Source: Datisca glomerata (taxonomy: Eukaryota > Streptophyta > Magnoliopsida > Cucurbitales > Datiscaceae). From it: a stretch of 64,000 nucleotides of DNA. Position numbers and translations under genes: made by a program. This document shows, in pieces, positions 24,818-37,267 of this stretch; the first letter of the stretch is position 1, and each line of letters opens with the position of its first letter. The notes under the pieces are model-generated. The model made no database searches. It was given only the letters and a program-made list of their open reading frames with translations, and was not told where the DNA came from. The stretch spans positions 813,818-877,817 of the forward strand of contig QANY01006266.1 of NCBI GenBank assembly GCA_003255025.1, written 5' to 3'.

Positions 24818-25975
24818 GCATGTCAACTTCCGTAAAATATAACTTTTGACATGGGTGGAACCACGTGCCCCGTAAGGTATCAAATCGAAGCTTATTCAGA
24901 GACCTATGAGTGCGACAAGGTTTACTTGTCGCAGCCCAGTCTCAAGTTTAAAAAACACGGACTGTGCAGCTTTAGAATTGGCGTAACAGACGGATCGTGG
25001 CACACGCATGTCAACTTTCGTAAGGCATAAATTTTGACATGGGTGGAACCACGTGCCCCAGAAGATATCAATTCAAAGCTTATTCAGAGACCTATAGGTG
25101 CAACAGGGTTTAATTGTGACGGCCCAATTTTGAGTCCCAAAAACACGGATGTGTAGCTTTAGAATTTTTGTGATAGACGGATCGTGGCAGTCGCATGTCA
25201 TCTTCCGTAAGGCATAACTTTTGACATGGGTGAAGCCACATGCCCTGTAAAATATCAAATCGAAGCTTATTTAGAGACCCACATGTGTGATAGGGTTTAC
25301 CCATCGTGGCCCAGTTTCGAGTCCCAAAAAACACAGACTGTGCAGCTTTAGAATTGCTATGATAGACGGATTGTGGCGCGCGCATGTCAATTTCCGTAAG
25401 GAATAACTTTTGACATGGGTGGAATCACGTGCCCCGTAAGATATCAAATCGAAGCTTATTCAGAGACCCACATGTGCGATAGGGTTTACCCGTCGCGGCC
25501 CAGTTTTGAGTCTAAAAAAATACTGACTGTGCAGCTTCAGAATTGTTGTGATAGACGGATTGTGGCACGCGCATGTCAACTTCCGTAGGGCATAACTTTT
25601 GACATGGGTGGAAGCACGTGCCCCGTAGGATATCATTTTGAAGATTATTCAAAGACCGGCAGATGCGACAGGTATTAAGAGTCGCAGCCCAGTTTCAAGT
25701 CTAAAAAATACAGACTGTGCAGCTTTAGAATTTCTGTGACAGGCGGATCGTGGCACGCGCATGTCAACTTCCGTAAGACATAACTTTTAACATGGGTGGA
25801 ACCACGTGCCTCGTAAGATATGAATTCAAAGCTTATTCAGAGACTTATTGGTGAGACCGGGTTCACCCTTCCCGGCCCAGTTTTGAGTCCCAAAAACCCC
25901 AGATTGTCCAGTTTTAGAATTGCTGTGATAGACGGATCGTGGCATGCGCATGTCAACTTCCGTAAGTTCCTGCGT
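24818..25975 (+). repeat. 188-bp tandem array, six units
   Basis: Units start with GCATGTCAACTTCCGTAAGG at 24818, 25006, 25193, 25382, 25571, 25759 and 25948 (the last is partial). The period is 187-189 bp and each unit also contains GACATGGGTGGAACCACGTG and GACTGTGCAGCTTTAGAATT. Units differ by scattered substitutions. The array lies 360 bp after the primer-binding site of the LTR at 24074, where an element's leader would be. It may be an amplified retrotransposon leader or a satellite seed. It ends about 300 bp before the start codon of kinase copy 2. Confidence 0.9.
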
Positions 25976-26270
25976 GTAAAAATGGTAAGTTCAGGGTGTT
26001 AAGGGTTATTTATTAAGAGATTGAGGCGCTAAATGAAATTCGGACCAAAGTAGGGGAAACAGTGTAATTAACTCTTTTGGGCATAACTATATTTTTCTTT
26101 CCTAATGATACTTCTTTTTTTAATTTTTTTTTTCTTTTGAAATACTCATCGCCACTTTTTTCCCTCCTCTTTCTCTCTCACTCTCTTCCGATCCAATGAA
26201 ACCCCATTAGTCCAACTCCAAGCAGACACTATCTAAGCAGACTTACAGAATCTTTCACTTCGAAGCCGAA
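25976..26270 (+). promoter_or_regulatory. proximal upstream region of MAPKKK copy 2
   Basis: Only about 295 bp separate the tandem array from the start codon. They contain a T-rich stretch and a CT-rich leader (26160-26190) that resembles the leader of copy 1. The proximal promoter of copy 2 must therefore lie in this short stretch or in the array. No TATA box is obvious. Confidence 0.4.
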
Positions 26271-28457
26271 ATGCAAGACATTTTCGGATCAGTTCGACGA
26301 TCATTCGTCTTCCGTCCATCTCCGGAATCTGACGAATTGCACTCACCTCCTTTGGGAGCAGGAACCCTAGTCGATAAGATCAACTCCTGCATTCGCAAAT
26401 CCAGGGTCTTCTCTAAGCCTTCTCCTCCATCTTTGCCTCCGATCCACAATGAAAATATTCCTCCGATCCGATGGCGTAGGGGCGAGTTGATCGGATGTGG
26501 CGCTTTCGGCCGTGTGTACATGGGCATGAATCTTGACTCCGGAGAGCTTCTCGCCGTTAAACAGGTTCGCTTTGCGCTTGCTGGTTTTGGGTCTTGATTT
26601 TTTTCCACCTGCCTGTTGGTCAGTTTTGGAATTGGAGTTCCAATTTCACTTCTGCGTTGTTTTTGGTACTGTCTAATGGATCGTTGTTTAAGTCTAATGC
26701 CGGTTTGCTCCTTGATTGTTTTTTTTTCAGGTTTCAATCGCTTCAAACAGTGCTTCCAAGGAGAAAACTCAGGTTTGTACTCAAATTCTTCACTAATTTG
26801 GGAATCTTGCTGTTTGTATGCTTTCTCTAAGCTGCTATTTTGCTGCTGTCCTCTATCATTTCCTTGCGCTGAGCCTTAAAATTAAAGATTTAATATTTTG
26901 ACTTCTAGCGTTTGGGTCCCGAAATTATTTAGGTGTCCAGTCAGGTAGATAGTCTGTGAGGTTCAGTTTAGCGATTGAAGAACTTTAGTAAAAAACTTGT
27001 ACTGCATGTGTCACTTTACTGCCTCTTATGATTTAAGTCATCGTGAAAACTTTCATTTTCCTTTCTTGGGTTCATTTCGTTTTAGTTGTTCTTGTTGGAG
27101 ATTGTGTAAAAGATGCTAGCTGAAATATAAAATTTAATCATAAATCCCATTTTCTCCTCCCAGAAATGGAAGCAACAGTGGAAGTTGTTGGCAACCATTA
27201 TAGGATGGATTTATTTCTAAGTGATTGAGAATTTGGCAGGTAGATAATTACATCACTGTAGTACGCACCATTATGTTCCCAAAAATGTAAGCACTCAACT
27301 AGTTAAAGTTTTTCTTCTAAAAATATTAGATTCATGAAGAGTTTTGAGCTGATGAATTATTTTGGCAATGAATAGAGGGTCGGAATATTTTTATTAAGTG
27401 ATTATCTATTTTGGGATTGGGAGAATTGAATAGAAACAATTCTGAATTTGTAACATCATGATCGTAGTGAAGTAGGTATTAGCCACTATTATCAGGTAAT
27501 GCATAGTTGTTATGTAATATACTGGGACCTTAAGATTATTTCATGTTTTTTTGCACAAAAGATACCATGGAGTTGGACTTTAATATTTGAGGTCATAGAG
27601 TTCCCAATTGAAATGACTCAGAATTATCAAGATTTTTGTTTGTTTATTTACTGAGTAATCTGTTTACTATAAGTAGGCGCATGTGAAGGAGCTTGAGGAA
27701 GAGGTGAAGCTTCTCAAGGATCTCTCTCATCCAAACATTGTTGTGAGTCTAAATTGCTGTCTCCTATTGAATTTATGAAACCCTTCACTCTTAATCCTCT
27801 GACTTTGCTATGTTATTGTGGTTACTTAGAGATATTTGGGTACAGTTAGGGAGGAGAGTTCCCTAAACATTCTGCTGGAGTTTGTCCCTGGTGGGTCTAT
27901 ATCGTCACTTTTGGGGAAATTTGGGGCGTTCCCTGAGGCTGTAAGTTGCTACCATACTCAATATGCTATAGTCAAAGTGTACTCGCAGCTAATGCCTTAA
28001 CTCCAAATTGATAAATCAGGTTATACAAGCATATACAAAGCAATTGTTATTGGGACTAGAATATTTGCACAAAAATGTTATCATGCACAGGGACATTAAG
28101 GTACCATTATCTCCCCTTCAAAACGAGTTTACCAATAGAGTTTTTAATTTTTATTTAGTTACTAGTATTCACCGTTCATGTTTTTTTTACTGCAGGGGGC
28201 AAATATTCTTGTAGATAATAAAGGATGCATTAAACTTGCAGATTTTGGTGCATCAAAACAGGTCGTTGAGCTGGTATGTTCACTATCTTCTCTTGTTTTA
28301 GAACTTCGAATGTTGTGAATTTCTATTTTATCCCTCTGATGAGATGGTCATTACTGTAGGCTACGATTTCAGGTGCCAAATCTATGAAAGGCACTCCGTA
28401 TTGGATGGCTCCGGAAGTAATTCTCCAAACTGGCCATAGTTTGTAAGGAATTGTCAC

Positions 28458-28494
<37 letters not shown>

Positions 28495-31400
28495 ATGCAC
28501 ATATGTTGAAACTCATGCACACTTGCATGTTTTTTTTTTCTTTTTAAATGTGGGATGATATTTTTCAATGAATGCTTAGAAAAGCTAAAGCTCTCTTCCT
28601 GCCCCCTCTATATACATGAGAAACTGGTAGAGTCGATCTAGGTGCATATGGAAAAGACTAGGTAGGTTCGTCCAATCAATGGTTTCTTGAGCTGGTTAAT
28701 AGCCGCTTGAATGTCAGGAACAGTGAATTGACTTGTGAGCACGGTAAAAATTTATTCAATGTTGTGCTTAGGAAGGCATGTCCATAACTTTCTTAAGAAA
28801 CGATAAACAGCAAGACTATAAAATTCCTATCCTATCCGTCAAACAAAAATCCCTTGTCTACTAAGCTAATTTCATAACATGAAAATTTTCGTTGCAGTAA
28901 CTGCAGCTTTTATCCCTTGCCTGGGATATTTTGGGTTTTTAGCAAGTAACTCTTAGGTTTAATTTTTTTAACGCAAATGAGAAACTTTTATATAACTGAA
29001 AAAGTACCTCTGCAATGGACTATTTTGAAATACTTGTCCAATGACAAGTTGCTTTTCTCTGGTCAAACATGATCAAATCTTTTTTTATTTTGTTTGCATT
29101 ATATTATCATGTGAATGAAAACAATCAAAACTCTGAAGTAAATCCTTCCATCATGCTTGTCTCATATATACTGTAGCATGAATGATACTGAAAGTAGAAC
29201 ATGGTTCATATTTAAATTTTACTGATAAAAAGTCTATATTTTAAAATTTGATGAGTTGATTGAAACTGATAGTTGAGATCTGTCCCTATTTCTAGCTCTG
29301 CTGATATATGGAGTGTTGGATGTACTGTAATTGAGATGGCCACTGGAAAGCCTCCTTGGAGCCAACAGTACCAAGAGGTGTCTTCTCAGCTTACTTCTGA
29401 GATTTGGTTTGAGAAGGCTGCTTTCTGTTATTTTTACTGATCACAGTTTCCTGTAGGTTGCTGCTCTCTTTCACATAGGGACAACAAAGTCACATCCACC
29501 AATCCCTGAGCATCTCTCTCTTGAAGCAAAAGATTTTCTCCTTAAATGTTTGCAAAAGTATGCTTCTTATTTCTTGTGTCTTCTAACATTTTTTCGATAG
29601 ATTTACTACCACATAGGAATGTCCTGATTGTAGATACTTGGTTGGTCTTTCTTCTTTTTTTCGTCTTTTTTATTTGGAGTGATTTTCTGAAAAAAAGATT
29701 AACATCTAAGACTCTGAGCATTAAAATTTTGAGGGAGAGGAGATAGCTGTACACTATTGATTTTCTGCTAGATGAATTTCTTATGTTTGAATACATGACA
29801 GGGAACCGAACTTAAGGCCATCTGCATCCGAGTTGCTGAAGGTGCTGTTATTTAATTGGAAGTTATCATTCTCCATGGTTACGTTGCAAACTACCAAGTG
29901 CAAGGACCTTTTTCTGCTGTGGTTCTACCAAAATAGGTCAACTATGTTTACCAAAGGCTAGAAAGTTTAGTATACTGATTTTTTGTCGTGTTACCCTTTT
30001 GTCACTTGCAGCATTCTTTTGTCACTGGAGAACAACTGGACTCTCAAACTCTTAGTCGTGCATCAGTCGAGGTTAGGACATCTGAATCAGGCTGGATTAT
30101 TGTTTTATTCGAATCATCTTTTTATGTGTGTAATTGCCCAATCTTCAGGGGAGTTCTGAAACCCGGTTGAAGTCATTTGGCACTGGCGGAGAAAGCTTGT
30201 AAGTATTTGGCTTCTTTGAAATTAGTAGAAAGCATAATATCTGCTATCTGCATATGAAACCGTTGACATTATTTTTGTTCCCAGTAAAATGTCAACCTGC
30301 CATGGCTCAGCTGAAATCTGTAATATGGGTAGTTTGACTTGCTCAAGTTTTGACAATGAGAAATTAGGAAGTAATAGTATTTGGGGAATAAACAACGGTG
30401 GTGAGGAAATGTGTCAGATTGGTGACAAAGATGATTTCATGTTGGATGAAGTAAGGCTCAGGTCTTCCACGTCACCTGAAAACTTTAAGGTGATAATGGC
30501 TTTAATATGTTGGCTTTTGAGTTAAGCTTGTGTAACTCTTTTGAGTTTGTCGAAACTAAATATCCATATTATGTGTTAATTAGAGTTTTAACCCAATGTG
30601 TGAGCCTGGTGATGATTGGGGATGCAAATTTGATGGAAGTCCAGAGGTAGAACAAGCAGTGAAGTTAAACACTGATCAACCAGCGTATGATCATGCGGAT
30701 CACTCTAATGTTTTTGGTGAGGAAGACAAAGATTTTTCTCTTGCATGTGGACCATCACTTTCTGAAGATGACGATGAACTTACTGAGTCGAAGATTAGAG
30801 CCTTTCTAGATGAAAAGGTATCATTTGTCTGAATCAGGATTAGTTGTAATAAATAAGTTGGTTCTCTTTCCCCATGTATTGGTTAAATTATCCAGCGTTG
30901 TTTGATCTGGCTTTATTATAATGGCGTAGGCTCTTGAACTGAAGAAACTCCAGACTCCTCTATACGAGGAGTTCTACAACAGTTTAAATACAGTCAGCCC
31001 TTGTGGTTTTGCTGAAAGCATTCATGATGAAGCTGCTAAGAAGTACTTGAAATTGCCTCCTAAAAGTAGGTCACCCAATCGAGTTCCAAGTGGAACCTCA
31101 TGTGCAGCAGTTGACACCATAGGCACGGGAAGCCCTGGGAGTAACAAGCGCATGTCAAGTGTTTGCAATGCAAATGACCAAACTTCACATGACATTTCAT
31201 CTCCTCCTCTTAATGATTTGAAAGGGTTACTAGTTGACGGTCAGCCTGAACCAAACAGCCCAAGGTTATTTTTCTTTATTGCTTCATCCACTGTTTATTC
31301 TTTGTCATACAATAATCTGCAATATTCTTCTGGCTTTCTATCTAGTGTAAACTTTTCGGAGATACAGAAGAAGTGGAAAGAAGAGCTGGATCAGGAGCTT

Positions 31401-31605
31401 GAGAGAAAACGAGGTTGAACGTTTTCCTGTCTTTATTTTAAGTATTCTGGGGAACCTGAGTTTTTCTTGGTTCATGTTTTGTTGCATGATTGTGTAAATG
31501 CTTGTCCCAGAAATGATGCGTCAGGCAGGAGGGGGAGGAAAAACATCATCTCCAGGCTTGAGTAAGCAGAGAGAGAAGACAAGATTTTCAGCTGCGGGAA
31601 AATGA
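26271..31605 (+). CDS. NPK1/ANP-type MAPKKK, copy 2
   Basis: This is a tandem paralogue of the gene at 12766, in the same family and with the same likely role as a MAPKKK upstream of MKK6-type kinases in cytokinesis and stress. The exons are 26271-26564, 26731-26772, 27677-27742, 27830-27940, 28020-28100, 28196-28273, 28360-28442, 29296-29377, 29457-29557, 29802-29841, 30012-30071, 30149-30198, 30285-30489, 30584-30817, 30930-31264, 31346-31413 and 31511-31605. They have identical phases to copy 1 and give about 674 residues. The kinase core is complete: [35 protein letters not shown]. The C-terminal region keeps the ancestral ending ([14 protein letters not shown]) seen in ANP proteins, so this copy looks the more conserved of the two. 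Intron 7 carries a (CT)n tract. The gene faces TANGLED1 tail to tail. Confidence 0.95.
28460..28492. repeat. (CT)n microsatellite
   Basis: An uninterrupted CT run in intron 7 of kinase copy 2, beginning about 17 bp after the splice donor. Confidence 0.95.
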
Positions 31606-32274
31606 AGGTATTAGCAGAGCGAACCCTCTTGATTATTAGCCATTGTCTCCTGTCCAAGATGTTGAGACGAATTGCAGTTTTGGCAAGGAAAATAGTAATA
31701 CCTCGTTCGCGAAGCTACTTGTAAAAATTGCTGTGATCTTACCATCTCGTGTCATCTTACTGGCAGTATGTGATCTTTGAGTGAACATAAAAGCAGTGTC
31801 AACTATTTTCTTTCCTTTTCCTTTGGGGGGGGGGGGGGGGGNGGGGGGGGGGGGTGTTGACGGTCTTGAACCTTTTATAAATGGTTTGCAGGTCTGTACC
31901 AACATAGAAAATGAGTTATTCTTCTTGTAGAATATAATATGGTTTTTTATAGCTATGAAAATATATTGAATTTGTATGCAAGAGAGATAATTCAATTATC
32001 GATGCCTTTTATAAGAGGCCCATGCTAGATATAAAAAGAGCATGTGGAATTTTAGACATCATGGTTGAACTTTAAAGTGTTATGTTATTTTGCTCACAAT
32101 AAGTTTTTAAGATAGCACCTGCAAATGAACGGGGATGCTTATGGAAAATTTGATACATCACACAAGTAGTAACTCACTCAAATAGAGAAAAAGAATCAAC
32201 AATTTTAGACATCAAGAAAATATCAACATCAAATCCTGTAAATTCTGTGGGATAGAGTATTTCCTCTCAAATTT
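31606..32274. other. convergent 3' UTR interval with poly-G tract
   Basis: This 669-bp interval separates the stop of kinase copy 2 from the stop of TANGLED1, so both 3' UTRs must share it. It contains a G tract with one N (31825-31854). The block TTGCAGTTTTGGCAAGGAA near 31674 corresponds to coding sequence at the end of kinase copy 1. Confidence 0.7.
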
Positions 32275-33123
32275 TCAGAGCTGAAATTCTAAGTGGTGTG
32301 TTGAAGTTGGCCGCTGTTTCAACCCTCTCAAAGGACCATCATCCTCATTCCTTTTCCAACCCTTTCGGCTCTTCAATGGAGACACTAATCTGCTAGCCAG
32401 TCTTGAAGGTGAGAAGGACCTTCGCAGTTTAGAAGCAGCTGACATTTTCGGAGACTTCTTGCTCAAGATTGCCAATCTAGTGGGGGAAACAGAAACCTTT
32501 TGTGGACTTTTGATCTTAACTTGAAACTTCGAACCGGAAGGCGGAGACTTAATCAGGAACTTATGTGGAGCCTGTTTATTATTTCGTGTAATGACCGGAG
32601 ACCTAGTTTTGCAAAACTTGTGCTGTTGTGTTGAAGGCATTGATAGGAACAAAGGGTTGGGGAAGAGTACTGTCTTTTTAGCCCATGGCCTGTTCCTGGG
32701 GGATACTTTATTTGCTAAGTGCCAATTGCTTTCCTTGCCTGCTGTTACATCTCTTTTGTTTGGGGGTGAAACCTTGAAGTTGATTCGGGATCGAGCACGT
32801 CGAAGCGATGGGGAAATGGACGACTCGGATCGTTTCAATTGCGATTTGAGTTGCTGCTTCTCTTTCTGTCTTCTGGCTCTGAGTTGTGTGTCTTCTTCAG
32901 GGTGTGGTCTATGTTTTCTTCTTTCTGTGATTGGAGTTTTGGGATCTTCAAGAGTTAATTTGTGGCTTTTGTGAGCGATGGATTCTACTATTTGTCTTGC
33001 GAATTGGCTAGCTTGTAGAATTTCTCCTACTGTTTCACCAACTAACATTGCTGGCAATGACATTCTTCTCCATTCCCCTGTTCAAGATCATTTGTAAGTC
33101 AAAATCAATGTTAACAATTGAAC

Positions 33124-33170
<47 letters not shown>

Positions 33171-33174
33171 NNNN

Positions 33175-33230
<56 letters not shown>

Positions 33231-34010
33231 CCTGTGGTTGCTGCTGATGGGAACTTCCCATTTGGTGATTTCTTAGGTGCATCGCTCTTGATCCTTCAAT
33301 TTGCAAAGAGAAAATAATGGAAAAAATCATATGGGTATAAATACAATTAAGAGAAGTTTACTCTGTTTCTAAAATTTAAGACCGGGAAATCTAAATTTGT
33401 ACCTAACAGATTCTTGCTTGCATCTCAGACTGGTTTTGAGATAACCTCTAGTACTGCGAGGGCTGAGGCTAACTCCAGATATCACCTTTGTCCCGCCTGC
33501 TACTGTATACTGTAGCTCTTGTAATCTCGCCATACACCTATCCATCTTCACCACCACAAAACACCCACACAAAAAATCATTAATTTAAACGACAAGAAAA
33601 AAAAGGATGATGTTTGGCTTCTGGAAAAATCAAAATCAAGCTCCAGTTTCAATCTTATAATGACAGAGTGGAGCTGAATTTTCCAACTAAATCCAGATTT
33701 CATAGAAGTTGAATTAATAAACGAGAAGTTAAGAGAAGACCCAGATCCATATTTGATGGATTGGTTTCTGGAAAAACTAGAAAAAACAAGAGAGTGAAAA
33801 TTCAAATTGGATATGAATTTCCATATACGATTTGCTTTCCACAATTTTCCCAGGAACCAAAAGGAAACACAAAAGAAAAGAAAAGCCAATATTTTGTTCA
33901 TATCACATAAAAAAAGAATGAGAGATTACCTTCTTGAGAGTTTCTCTGAGGAGAATAGGATTGAGAGGGGCTACCATTTTCTTCTGTTTTGGTGGGGTTC
34001 TAGCTACCAT
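32275..34010 (-). CDS. TAN1: TANGLED1, division-plane microtubule-binding protein
   Basis: TANGLED marks the cortical division site from the preprophase band through cytokinesis and guides the phragmoplast. The minus-strand exons are 34010-33930, 33545-33403, 33293-33229 and 33077-32275, with GT-AG borders and matching phases, giving about 363 residues. Exon 1 is [11 protein letters not shown] followed by [15 protein letters not shown]. Exon 2 carries [17 protein letters not shown]. Exons 3-4 join to give [20 protein letters not shown]. The last exon is a large basic Ser/Pro/Lys-rich region ([25 protein letters not shown]) typical of TANGLED microtubule binding. It is shorter than the Arabidopsis protein as I remember it (over 450 residues), mainly in the variable middle. 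Intron 3 is almost entirely a GA/CT microsatellite with an assembly gap. Confidence 0.93.
33128..33227. repeat. (GA)n microsatellite filling TANGLED1 intron 3
   Basis: A GA run of about 100 bp, interrupted by four N at 33171-33174, occupies most of the 151-bp intron and begins directly at the splice donor (minus strand: GGAG then gtctctctc). Its true length is unknown because of the gap. Confidence 0.95.
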
Positions 34011-34038
34011 CTTCAAGGACTTGAAACAACAACCAGTG

Positions 34039-34040
<2 letters not shown>

Positions 34041-34079
<39 letters not shown>
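34041..34079. repeat. (CT)n microsatellite upstream of TANGLED1
   Basis: This CT run lies about 30 bp upstream of the TANGLED1 start codon, so it is (GA)n in the likely 5' UTR. A looser CT-rich stretch follows at 34118-34160. Similar tracts occur in the leader of PNC1. Confidence 0.9.
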
Positions 34080-34080
<1 letters not shown>

Positions 34081-34164
34081 AATACACAGGAAAATTTTCA
34101 AACAAATTTTGTTTCAGTTACAACTCTCTGTCTCTCATTCACGCTCTCTCTCTCTCTCAAACTC

Positions 34165-35284
34165 TTTGTCTCCGAAGTGGTAAAGTCAAAGGGGCTTTTT
34201 CTTAACGTATCTTCTAGGCGTTCCAACGGTCGACTTTATCACTGAGAAAACGTAAGCTAACGGTACATTTTATTTTTTTTCAAACTTTAAATGGGCCTGA
34301 TTTGTGCAGCCACAATATCCAAAAGGGCCCATTATTGAGCCCACGACTTGAAATTATTTCTAAGTGTTTTGATATGTTACAAATATATATAACATAAAAT
34401 TATGAGTGTTGATTGACATAGTAATATTAAGCAAAAAATTACATTCGTAAAAAAATACCCATAATTCATCCTTAAGTATTATTGTAAAAAAATATCAAAA
34501 TTATTTGATATGAATTAGGAAAATGAGTTTAATGTTCATTTTTGAAGTGTTATCAATTCTTTAGCCTTGCAGAATATCATTTTAACTAGTAGGCATATAC
34601 TTTATAAATAATTTTTACGGAGAAAAATTAATTTTTCAGTTCAAACTATAAAATTGATTGAATTTTTTATTATAAAAATAAGAAAATGATTGAAATAAAT
34701 AATTTATTTATAAAAATTACACATACGATCATTTACATGATTCTAGTAATTTTTGTAATTTTTTTTAACTATTTTTAGAGTTTGAGTTGAAAAGTTGATA
34801 TTTTTTACAATTTTCCTCTCCTTCAATTTTATTTGGGACACAAATTTAAAACCCTGTAAAGCGCTTCCAACAATTTGTTGAGAAAATTGCAACTTTTTTT
34901 GTCCATCCCCACAAAAATAAACATAAGAGAAACATCTTTATCTCATAAGTTAAACTTTATCTCTTAAAAAATATAAACTACATTACATGTCTCCTCTAAA
35001 AGGAGCGAAATAGAAAAGCTAGGTATTGACTTCAAGCGTTCCTACCCCATACAATTAAACCATTAGATCCCATAAATCACAATTACAAATAAATAAAATC
35101 TGGACCTAAAACAAACCAAACCCATAAAAACATTAAAAAAATTAATCTTAATTTTGCAATATACCCTAAAATACACAAGCCTCGTGTGAAGGATACAAAT
35201 TTTCAGTTTAAGAGACAGCAGAAACTTTAGCAATCAATGAGGCCATTCACCAACGCATCTCAGTGCCATAAGTATCATAAATTC
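34165..35284. other. AT-rich spacer and TANGLED1 upstream region
   Basis: This interval would hold the TANGLED1 promoter and, from the other side, the 3' UTR of the methyltransferase. It is AT-rich. I see no gene, RNA or repeat in it. Confidence 0.4.
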
Positions 35285-36835
35285 TTAAGCCTCGGACATC
35301 CTGAACTCAAACCAGATCTCATAATGATTAAAAAGCAAGCTATCATGCGTATGCTTTCCCACATACTCAAGCCCTAGACTCGTTAGTCGTTTCGTACACT
35401 CTTGCCCTCCCAACCGCGAACAAAACTTTATGTTATGAGAGACAAATATTCGCCCATCATAAGGTTTCAATTTAGCAGCTAACCTTTCTAGTCCCACCCA
35501 CACAAGCTTATCAGGCATATGAAGAAAAACTGCACTAGCATAGATCAGATCATAAACGACTCCAGAACCAAACTTGGTGAAATCCATGTCCTCCCCTTTC
35601 ATGATGAGAGGGCGCTTTTGCAAGAGACCTTGAGAAGGGAGCTCATACCTGAATGCCGCCATCAAAGAAAGCTCATCCCTTTCAAGACAATGGTAGTGAT
35701 GGGGGTTGAGATATCGAATAAAATGCAATCCTACTCGAAGAGTTCCACACCCAATTTCAAGAACGCGTGAATCTGGTGTGAGGTGGGCGGAATCAGCTAG
35801 GAACTCGAAGACATCTCTTCCACCTGCCCAAGGTTCACCGTAGTTGCTGTGGTGCTCTTCAACCAGGAGCTCACCGGGGCACGGAAGGGCTGTATGGTTA
35901 CCGGCGTCTGGCTCCTCATAGTGCGATATGCCCTTATATCTGAAAGCATTATGATAGTTTGGTCAAAATCTACTCTTATTATATGTTATATAAAACAAAG
36001 TATAAAAGCCAGATTCTAGTCTGAGAATTCAAATCAGATGCAAAGAGATGTGAGACCGATAAGAGATGTTGTAATAGCCACTAGCAAAAGATTGCTCAAG
36101 TTACAAACTTCATCTTCTACTTGTTCGATCTGATACCCTTAATCTAAAAATGTTTCCGAGTACTGGTTGGGCTCAAAGTAACTATGAACTATAGCATTTC
36201 AGAAAATCGATAAGAACAATCTCAACAAACTAGGAGCCATCCGTCCATCACAATTTGACATCCAAAACATGAAATCAACAGAAAACATTGAACCTTTAGT
36301 CCCAAAATGGCATTGAGATTTTAGTCCCTTTATCAACACCATTACAAGCACGAGAATGCTCAAGCACAGAAACTAGAGCTGATCAGACAAAGCATTTGCG
36401 ATGAAAGCTAAATCTCAGACTGCAAATACCTATATCTAAAGTTATAAGTTTTACTTTTTGCCCCTTTCACCGTACTCCTTTCCTTTTCCCTCTCGCTTTC
36501 TCACTCTTACATTTAGTCACAGCCAAACCAAAATTTATCAATACCATTGTTTCGTCATCTTTCCCATTCATTATCTTTCACAAAAAGAAACAGGAAGAAG
36601 AACTATAGTAAAGATTTCCTCAATAATTCAAAATCCAATCCACCATAAATACCAAATCTTAGATGCTATAAAAATTCACAAGTCGTTCGAGGTTCCCATC
36701 CATCGATTACGGAGGTTTAACCACTGAACTTGCCTATCTCCCCAATTCAGCTCTAAACCCTTACATTACATCCACATCAAGTGAACTCGACTTAAAATAG
36801 CACTACCAACGTACAACAATCAAATCTGTGTATAT

Positions 36836-36911
<76 letters not shown>

Positions 36912-37267
36912 TACTGTCTGAGGTCTTCGAGCTGCTGAGCCCTAGTACGAGGGTTAATTCCCTTTCGGAGCACGTTTTTCTGCATATGCAATCCATTCAC
37001 ACGGATCTGATCCTTAAGCCAATCCACATCTTCCTTCGAAGTCGACACCGAGGCGCCAAGGTGTACGCCACTACCGGGAACGGCGAAATTGAGACTACCA
37101 CCCCCACCGGCAACCCCAGCAGTGGAAGGGCAAGAACAAGAGGAGAGAGAGGATAAGAGGAAAAACAAGAATATAGCACCAACTGAGGCAGCCAGTACCA
37201 GCGCTGGTACTGTTATAACTATTCCTTTTGATGCCGTCGATGATGATGACGATGCCCAGAGTGCCAT
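35285..37267 (-). CDS. membrane-anchored class I SAM methyltransferase
   Basis: There are two exons on the minus strand, 37267-36915 and 35939-35285, giving about 335 residues. Residues about 15-45 form a hydrophobic signal-anchor (ITVPALVLAASVGAIFLFFL) followed by a Ser/Cys/Gly-rich linker. A short helical region with LKDQIRVNGLHMQKNVLRKG comes next. The methyltransferase fold starts near residue 160, with SAM-binding motif I at about 177-184 (VLEIGCGT) and later DLIYASAVFLHMP. This is an uncharacterised plant methyltransferase family that I recognise by layout only; the substrate is unknown. A type II membrane topology with the catalytic domain in a secretory-pathway lumen is plausible but inferred. 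The splice donor of exon 1 sits directly against a GA/TG microsatellite. Confidence 0.85.
36839..36912. repeat. compound (GT)n(GA)n microsatellite
   Basis: GT repeats (36839-36856) run into GA repeats (36857-36912) and end two bases before the splice donor of methyltransferase exon 1 (minus strand reads gtatctctctctc). Length variation here would alter the start of the intron. Confidence 0.95.

Noticed and set aside
24818..25975. CRISPR-like array
   Set aside because: The repeat unit is 188 bp without conserved short repeat plus variable spacer structure, and the sequence is a plant nuclear genome.
32591..32974. 127-residue plus-strand frame
   Set aside because: Entirely antisense to the last exon of TANGLED1, whose frame, splice sites and family motifs are clear.
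33807..34245. Plus-strand frames with SLSLSLSL runs
   Set aside because: They read through the CT microsatellite upstream of TANGLED1 and lie antisense to its first exon.
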